Source: Anaerolineae bacterium (GTDB lineage Bacteria; Chloroflexota; Anaerolineae; Anaerolineales; Villigracilaceae). From it: DNA of 9,303 bases. The notes below the pieces were generated by a model that saw only the letters and a list, made by a program, of their open reading frames with translations, was not told the origin of the DNA and searched no databases. Below are positions 5,321 to 9,303 of the stretch, one piece after another. Numbering within the stretch: position 1 is the stretch's first letter; every line of letters begins with the position of its first letter. The stretch is from contig RFJH01000161.1 of NCBI GenBank assembly GCA_003694975.1, forward strand, positions 1 to 9,303, written 5' to 3'. The translations under genes were made by a program, and so were the position numbers.

Positions 5321-6748
5321 ATGGCGCATAAACGTCCTCTTATAGCCGTTGCCGTGCTTTTGCTCGCGGCGCTTGCCGTGGTGGGATGGTTTGCCGTTCA
5401 GGGATTAAAGACGGAAGACGGTTCGCTGAGCGCTTCGGGCACCATCGAAGCGACTGAGGTGACCCTCTCGCCAGAACTCGGTGGCCGGGTGGCCGAAGTG
5501 TATGTGAGCGAGGGCGAGATGGTCCAGACCGGCGACGTGCTTTTCCGCCTGGATGATACCCTGCTCCAGGCGCAGCGCGAGGTCGCTCTCTCGGCATTGG
5601 AGTCGGCTCGGGCGGCGGAGCGTACCGCCCGGTCCGCGCTCGAGACGGCGCGTCTCCAGTACGAGTTGACTCTCGATACGGCACGTGCCCAAGAGGGAGA
5701 CGCGCGCCTGAAGGATTGGCTTGTCCCTGCACCGGATCGCTTCGATCAGCCGTCCTGGTACTTCACGCGCGCCGAACAGATCGCCGCCGCCGAAGCCGAG
5801 GTGCAAGTCGCAAAGGAAGCCTATGAGGCAGCCCAGGCGGAACTGGAGGCGCTGATAGCCGATCTTGGCGGGAGCGAGTTCCTGGAGGCCGAAAAGCGCC
5901 TTGCCGAGGCGCGCCTGGCCTATCAGGTGGCTTATGATTTGTATTCTCGTTCGCAACGTGGAGGGAGCAGCCCGCCCATTGATGTTTCCTCCCTGCCACC
6001 TTATATGAAGACCTACAGCCTCCGCCGGCTGGAATATCAGACGAACACGGATAATGACGACCTGATTGATGCTGCCAGGGAGATTTTTGACGACGCAAAA
6101 GCCGAACTGGACGCCGCACAGGAGGCGTACGACCGTTTGCTGGGCAACCAGGAAGCAAAAGACGTGCAGCAGGCGCGGGCGAAGGTGTCGGTGGCCTGGG
6201 AGCGTTATCTCCTCGCCCTCGACCGTCTGCGCGCCCTGCGGACCGGCGACTATGCCCTTCAAGTAAGCGCGGCGCAGAAAGCGCTGGAACAGGCCCAGGC
6301 GACCCTGGAACAGGCGCAGACCGCCGTTCGGCAGGCCGAGGCGAACCTGTCGCTGCTTGACACACAAATCGAGAAATTGACCGTGCGCGCCCCGATGGAT
6401 GGCGTCGTCCTGACCCGCAACGTGGAGCCGGGGGAGGTCGTTCAGCCCGGCGCGGAGGCCATCGTCCTCATCCGACCCGAGAGTCTCACCATCACCGTGT
6501 ACATCCCCGAAGACCGCTACGGCGAGATTTTCATTGGGCAACGCGCTACGGTGAGCGTGGATTCGTTCCCCGGTGAGACGTTCCAGGCCGAGGTCATCTA
6601 CATCTCCGACCGTGCCGAGTTCACGCCGCGCAACGTGCAGACGGTGGAAGGACGCTCCTCTACCGTCTATGCCGTCAAACTGCGCCTGGAGGACCCCCAG
6701 GGGCGATTGAAGCCGGGCATGCCCGCCGACGTTACCTTTTTGCCGTGA
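5321..6748 (+). CDS. HlyD-family periplasmic-adaptor-type subunit (YbhG-like membrane fusion protein)
   Basis: This is a 475-residue accessory protein of the ABC exporter. One N-terminal membrane anchor (about 6-27) places the rest outside the membrane. The first lipoyl half-domain follows (SASGTIEATEVTLSPELGGRV at 37-57, through about 78), then a long coiled-coil region (about 80-350) rich in Ala, Glu and Gln. The second lipoyl half is VRAPMDGVVLTRNVEPGEVV (355-374), and the C-terminal beta-barrel ends RLKPGMPADVTFLP, a strong family signature. The coiled coil is interrupted near 127-150 and 212-245 by Pro/Gly/Tyr-rich loops, making it longer than YbhG (about 330 residues). The ATG has AAGGAG (5309-5314) 6 bp ahead. 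It overlaps ATPase 1 by GTGA. No outer-membrane channel gene is nearby. Confidence 0.92.
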   Translation: MAHKRPLIAVAVLLLAALAVVGWFAVQGLKTEDGSLSASGTIEATEVTLSPELGGRVAEVYVSEGEMVQTGDVLFRLDDTLLQAQREVALSALESARAAERTARSALETARLQYELTLDTARAQEGDARLKDWLVPAPDRFDQPSWYFTRAEQIAAAEAEVQVAKEAYEAAQAELEALIADLGGSEFLEAEKRLAEARLAYQVAYDLYSRSQRGGSSPPIDVSSLPPYMKTYSLRRLEYQTNTDNDDLIDAAREIFDDAKAELDAAQEAYDRLLGNQEAKDVQQARAKVSVAWERYLLALDRLRALRTGDYALQVSAAQKALEQAQATLEQAQTAVRQAEANLSLLDTQIEKLTVRAPMDGVVLTRNVEPGEVVQPGAEAIVLIRPESLTITVYIPEDRYGEIFIGQRATVSVDSFPGETFQAEVIYISDRAEFTPRNVQTVEGRSSTVYAVKLRLEDPQGRLKPGMPADVTFLP

Positions 6749-7758
6749 GGCGTTCCGGCAGGATGCCCGCTCTCATGCCGGACGAAGAAACCATGCCTGC
6801 GACGACTCTTCCCGAGGACGACTTCCTGGTGGATGCCCAGGACCTGCGCAAATCCTTCGGCGATGTGCGCGCCGTGGACGGCGTGACGCTGCGCGTGCGC
6901 GCTGGCGAGATTTTTGGCCTGGTCGGCTCCGATGGCGCGGGGAAGACGACCACCCTGCGCCTGCTGGTCGGCGCACTGCGACCTGATACGGGTCGGATAC
7001 TCATCGGTGGCTACGACCTCGCCCGCGATGTCGAGCGCGCCCGTGCCCAGATCGGCTATCTCTCACAGCGTTTCTCCCTCTATGAAGACCTGACCGTCTT
7101 GGAGAACATCCGCTTCTTTGCCGAGGTGCGCGGCATCCCGGCAGATCGCTGGCGACCGCGCAGCATGGAAATCCTGGAATTCGTCGGCCTGGCCGAATTT
7201 GTCAACCGCCGCGCCGGTCAACTCTCCGGCGGCATGAAGCAGAAACTTGGCCTGGCAACCGCCCTCGTCCATCGCCCGCGCGTCCTCCTGCTCGATGAAC
7301 CGACGACCGGCGTGGACCCCGTCACCCGTCAGGATTTCTGGCAACTGATCATCCGACTGACCACCCAGGAGAACGTGGCGATGGTCATTTCCACGCCCTA
7401 TATGGACGAGGCCAGCCGGTGTACGCGCCTCGGCTTCATGCGCGAGGGACGGTTTATGATCAAAGGGACTCCCTCCGAGTTACGTGCTGTGTTGCGCGGG
7501 CGTGTGCTCGAACTGCGCGGGCATCCGATGACCGCGTTGCGTCGCATTGCCTCGGAGGACGCGGATGTGGAAGACGCGCGCGCCTTTGGCGACCGCCTGC
7601 ACCTGCGCGTGCGCCCCGGACGGGCGCGCGCCGTCCTGCGGCGACTCCCGCGTCGCATCCGGACCCAGGGCGTGGTCCTGTCCGAAGCGCGTTTGATTCA
7701 ACCCACACTGGAAGATGTCTTCATCGCGCTGGCCGATGGTGTGGAGGTGGAAGCATGA
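6745..7758 (+). CDS. ABC transporter ATP-binding protein 1 (YbhF N-half-like, H-loop lacking His)
   Basis: This is the nucleotide-binding subunit of the exporter, up to 337 residues. It has Walker A GSDGAGKTT (61-69), Q-loop Q108 in LSQRFSLYEDLT, canonical signature LSGGMKQ (160-166), Walker B LLLDEP with D184 and E185, and D-loop GVDP. The H-loop reads STPYMDEA, with Pro at 218 where the catalytic switch His is expected. GSDGAGKTT and the His-less H-loop resemble what I recall of the first half of E. coli YbhF. The C-terminal extension (about 250-337) ends PTLEDVFIAL, typical of drug-type ABC-2 ATPases. The start is uncertain: GTG 6745 overlaps the adaptor stop (GTGA, matching the coupled style of the operon), while ATGs at 6763, 6775 and 6793 are alternatives with weak ribosome binding sites. 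The stop overlaps the next gene by ATGA. Confidence 0.93.
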   Translation: MRRSGRMPALMPDEETMPATTLPEDDFLVDAQDLRKSFGDVRAVDGVTLRVRAGEIFGLVGSDGAGKTTTLRLLVGALRPDTGRILIGGYDLARDVERARAQIGYLSQRFSLYEDLTVLENIRFFAEVRGIPADRWRPRSMEILEFVGLAEFVNRRAGQLSGGMKQKLGLATALVHRPRVLLLDEPTTGVDPVTRQDFWQLIIRLTTQENVAMVISTPYMDEASRCTRLGFMREGRFMIKGTPSELRAVLRGRVLELRGHPMTALRRIASEDADVEDARAFGDRLHLRVRPGRARAVLRRLPRRIRTQGVVLSEARLIQPTLEDVFIALADGVEVEA

Positions 7759-8258
7759 AAGCCGTCTTAGACCTTCCCGAACCTCATGCCCGTGCGCTGG
7801 AGATCATCCTGGAGCGCGTGCCACCTGATGAGGTGCCCTGGGCGCTGACCGGCAGCGCCGGGATGCGTTTGCAGGGCGTGGACGTTCCGGTGCACGATCT
7901 CGATTTGCAAAGCGATGCGCGCGGGGTGCGTGAACTGGAAGCCCGATTGTCGGACTTCATGCGGCAAGGGGTGCGTGAATGGGTCTCCGAGCGGACGCGC
8001 TCGCTGGATGGGAAAGCGGAAATTGAGGGGGTGAGCGTGGAGTTGATCGGCGATATCTGTCATCGTGCTGTGGGCGGCGAGTGGAGCGCGCCGCCGGATG
8101 TGGCCGCGTTGCGTGTGTTCGTGGAATGGCGTTCCCGACGTGTGCCGGTCATGCCGCTGGAACATGAGGCCGAGGCCTACGAGCGCATGGGGCGGTTGGA
8201 GAAGGCTGCCTTGCTGCGTGAGGCCATCCGTCGGCGGGAGGAGGCGGGAGATGCCTGA
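7755..8258 (+). CDS. small nucleotidyltransferase-like protein between the two ATPase genes
   Basis: This 167-residue soluble protein is not recognised as a named family. LTGSAGMRLQGVDVPVHDLDLQ carries the pattern of minimal or LinA/ANT-type nucleotidyltransferases: G33-S34 at the start, then D48-x-D50 as the metal-binding pair, and a possible third carboxylate at E96 in VSVELIG. The C-terminal part (about 133-165) is helical and charged, MPLEHEAEAYERMGRLEKAALLREAIRR. The ATG at 7755 overlaps the ATPase 1 stop (ATGA), and its own end overlaps ATPase 2 by 8 bp, so it is a true member of the operon. The frame is open upstream to 7419, but that part is only a shadow of ATPase 1. It might modify a small molecule such as an antibiotic, or a transporter component. 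The fold call is moderate and the function is unknown. Confidence 0.82.
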   Translation: MKAVLDLPEPHARALEIILERVPPDEVPWALTGSAGMRLQGVDVPVHDLDLQSDARGVRELEARLSDFMRQGVREWVSERTRSLDGKAEIEGVSVELIGDICHRAVGGEWSAPPDVAALRVFVEWRSRRVPVMPLEHEAEAYERMGRLEKAALLREAIRRREEAGDA

Positions 8259-9162
8259 GCCGGTCATCGTGGCGGAAGGTCTCACGCGTCGTTTCGGCGA
8301 TTTCGTCGCCGTGGACCACGTCTCGTTCTCTGTAGAGCGCGGCGAGGTGGTGGGCTATCTCGGCCCGAACGGTTCGGGGAAGACGACCACCATCCGCATG
8401 TTGCTGGGGTTGCTGGAGCCTTCCGATGGTCGGGCGACTGTCCTGGGATTCGATTCGTTCCGACAGTCCGAGGCGGTGCGCGCCCGCAGCGGGTACATGT
8501 CGCAGAAGTTTGCCCTCTACGATGAGTTGACCGTCTGGGAGAATCTGGCGTTCTATGCAGGAGTCTATGGGATCACCGACCGCTCTCGTCTGACCGAGAC
8601 TCTGGAGCGGGTGGGGTTGACCGGGCATGCGGATGAACGCAGCGGAGCACTCTCTACCGGCTGGCGACAACGCCTGGCGCTGGCGATTGCGCTCGTGCAT
8701 CGTCCGCCGTTGCTCTTCCTGGACGAACCGACCTCCGGCGTGGACCCTTCGGCGCGGCGCGTCTTCTGGGACCTGATATACGACCTGGCGGCCTCACAGG
8801 GAGTGACGGTCTTCGTCACCACGCATTACATGGACGAGGCGGAGTATTGCGAACGGGTGGGGATTATGCGGCAGGGGAAGTTGCTCGCCCTGGACACGCC
8901 GGCCAACCTGAAGGAGCAGGCGTTGCCCGGGCCGGTGTGGGAGGCGGCGGTCAGGCCGCTGGGCATGGGGCTGGCGCGTTTGGGTGAAGTCGAAGGTGTT
9001 GTGCGCGTTGGCCTGGCAGGAGATCGCTTGCGCCTGATCACCCAACCCGGGGTTTCAGCGCGACGGCTGCGCCTCGCGATGCGAGGCGTTGGCCTGGATG
9101 TTCTCTCTCTGGAGCGCAGCGAACCGACTCTGGAAGACGTATTCCTTTCTCTGGCGCGATGA
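8251..9162 (+). CDS. ABC transporter ATP-binding protein 2 (YbhF C-half-like, degenerate signature)
   Basis: This is the second nucleotide-binding subunit, 303 residues. It has Walker A GPNGSGKTT (38-46), Q85 in MSQKFALYDELT, Walker B LLFLDEP (D158, E159), D-loop GVDP and an intact switch histidine H192 in TTHYMDEA. The signature motif is LSTGWRQ (134-140) in place of LSGGQ, with Thr at the first signature glycine. A C-terminal domain of about 80 residues ends PTLEDVFLSLAR, like ATPase 1. The ATG at 8251 is chosen because GGAGGAGG (8237-8244) lies 6 bp ahead and the domain starts right after it; the frame is open to 8065, but that is a shadow of the preceding gene. The pair most likely forms a heterodimer with ATPase 1 that drives the permease. 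No gene of the operon follows. Confidence 0.94.
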   Translation: MPEPVIVAEGLTRRFGDFVAVDHVSFSVERGEVVGYLGPNGSGKTTTIRMLLGLLEPSDGRATVLGFDSFRQSEAVRARSGYMSQKFALYDELTVWENLAFYAGVYGITDRSRLTETLERVGLTGHADERSGALSTGWRQRLALAIALVHRPPLLFLDEPTSGVDPSARRVFWDLIYDLAASQGVTVFVTTHYMDEAEYCERVGIMRQGKLLALDTPANLKEQALPGPVWEAAVRPLGMGLARLGEVEGVVRVGLAGDRLRLITQPGVSARRLRLAMRGVGLDVLSLERSEPTLEDVFLSLAR

Positions 9163-9204
9163 TCGGCGGGAGGTGTCCGTTCCCCCTTTCGTTTACCATG
9201 TGAG

Positions 9205-9277
9205 TGGGCCCGGCAGGATTCGAACCTGCGACCAAGCGATTATGAGTCGCCTGCGCTAACCACTGCGCCACGGGCCC
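9205..9277 (-). tRNA. tRNA with CAT anticodon, most likely tRNA-Ile2 (lysidine at C34)
   Basis: Read on the minus strand it forms a full cloverleaf of 73 nt. Acceptor GGGCCCG pairs with CGGGCCC, the D stem GCGC/GCGC encloses AGTGGTTA, the anticodon stem GGCGA/TCGCT encloses CTCATAA, and the T arm is GCAGG-TTCGAAT-CCTGC. The discriminator is A and no CCA is encoded. The anticodon CAT is at 9242-9244. A paired G1-C72 rules against initiator tRNA. The stretch GGCGACTCATAATCGCTTGG matches my memory of E. coli ileX rather than metT, and C4-G69 plus C5-G68 are the pairs reported as TilS determinants. The identity as Ile2 is therefore favoured over elongator Met. Its promoter would lie beyond the right edge. 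Confidence 0.9.
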
Positions 9278-9303
9278 TTGTAGCCCCGATGACGAGAGCG
9301 GGC

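Noticed and set aside
5405..6541. Long minus-strand open frame (378 codons) opposite the adaptor gene
   Set aside because: It mirrors the coiled-coil codon pattern of the adaptor; no recognisable domain and no ribosome binding site.
7419..7754. Upstream extension of the nucleotidyltransferase-like frame
   Set aside because: It lies wholly inside ATPase 1 in another frame and its Arg/Ala-rich translation is unlike any protein; the ATGA overlap at 7755 gives a natural start.
8065..8250. Upstream extension of the ATPase 2 frame
   Set aside because: It is out of frame inside the preceding gene, Trp/Arg/Cys-rich, and a strong ribosome binding site supports 8251.
9163..9204. Terminator at the end of the exporter operon
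   Set aside because: No stable inverted repeat with a T-tract was found in these 42 bases.

Overview
The window looks like a chromosomal segment of a GC-rich bacterium, most plausibly a Chloroflexota member of the Anaerolineae type. This is inferred from protein character (a two-HhH DUF4332-type protein, a small conserved hypothetical beginning MSRIIKTETAGK, rpmF sitting directly beside fabD) and not from any database search. Promoters resemble sigma70 sites and most Shine-Dalgarno sequences are ordinary. I see no transposase, phage gene, CRISPR array or replication origin.

Layout. Positions 1-1111 hold a minus-strand pair: a conserved hypothetical gene followed, with an ATGA overlap, by a NagD-like HAD phosphatase that runs off the left edge. 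Positions 1208-1355 hold a plus-strand tRNA-Asp(GTC) with a clear promoter and a downstream hairpin. Positions 1383-2687 hold rpmF (L32, zinc-ribbon form), with a near-consensus promoter, then a hairpin, then fabD. Positions 2756-3337 hold a small helix-hairpin-helix protein gene, preceded by competing hairpins and closed by a very strong intrinsic terminator.

Positions 3441-9162 are the main point of interest: a six-gene regulated exporter operon. Its order is TetR regulator, ABC-2 permease, HlyD/YbhG-type adaptor, ABC ATPase 1, a small nucleotidyltransferase-like protein, ABC ATPase 2. A TTGACA-17-TAAAAT promoter is followed at once by a 24-bp imperfect palindrome that is the likely TetR operator, suggesting autoregulation of the whole operon. 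Four of the five junctions overlap by 4-8 bp; only permease to adaptor has a gap (80 bp). The parts resemble the E. coli CecR-YbhG-YbhF-YbhS-YbhR system, but the double ATPase YbhF appears as two separate genes, only one permease is present, and a protein with a minimal-nucleotidyltransferase signature lies between the ATPases.

The two ATPases are asymmetric. ATPase 1 lacks the H-loop histidine and ATPase 2 has a degenerate signature motif (LSTGW). In a head-to-tail heterodimer both defects fall in the same composite ATP site, so one site would be canonical and one degenerate.

The right edge carries a minus-strand tRNA with a CAT anticodon. Its stem sequences match isoleucine tRNA-Ile2 (lysidine-modified) better than methionine tRNA.
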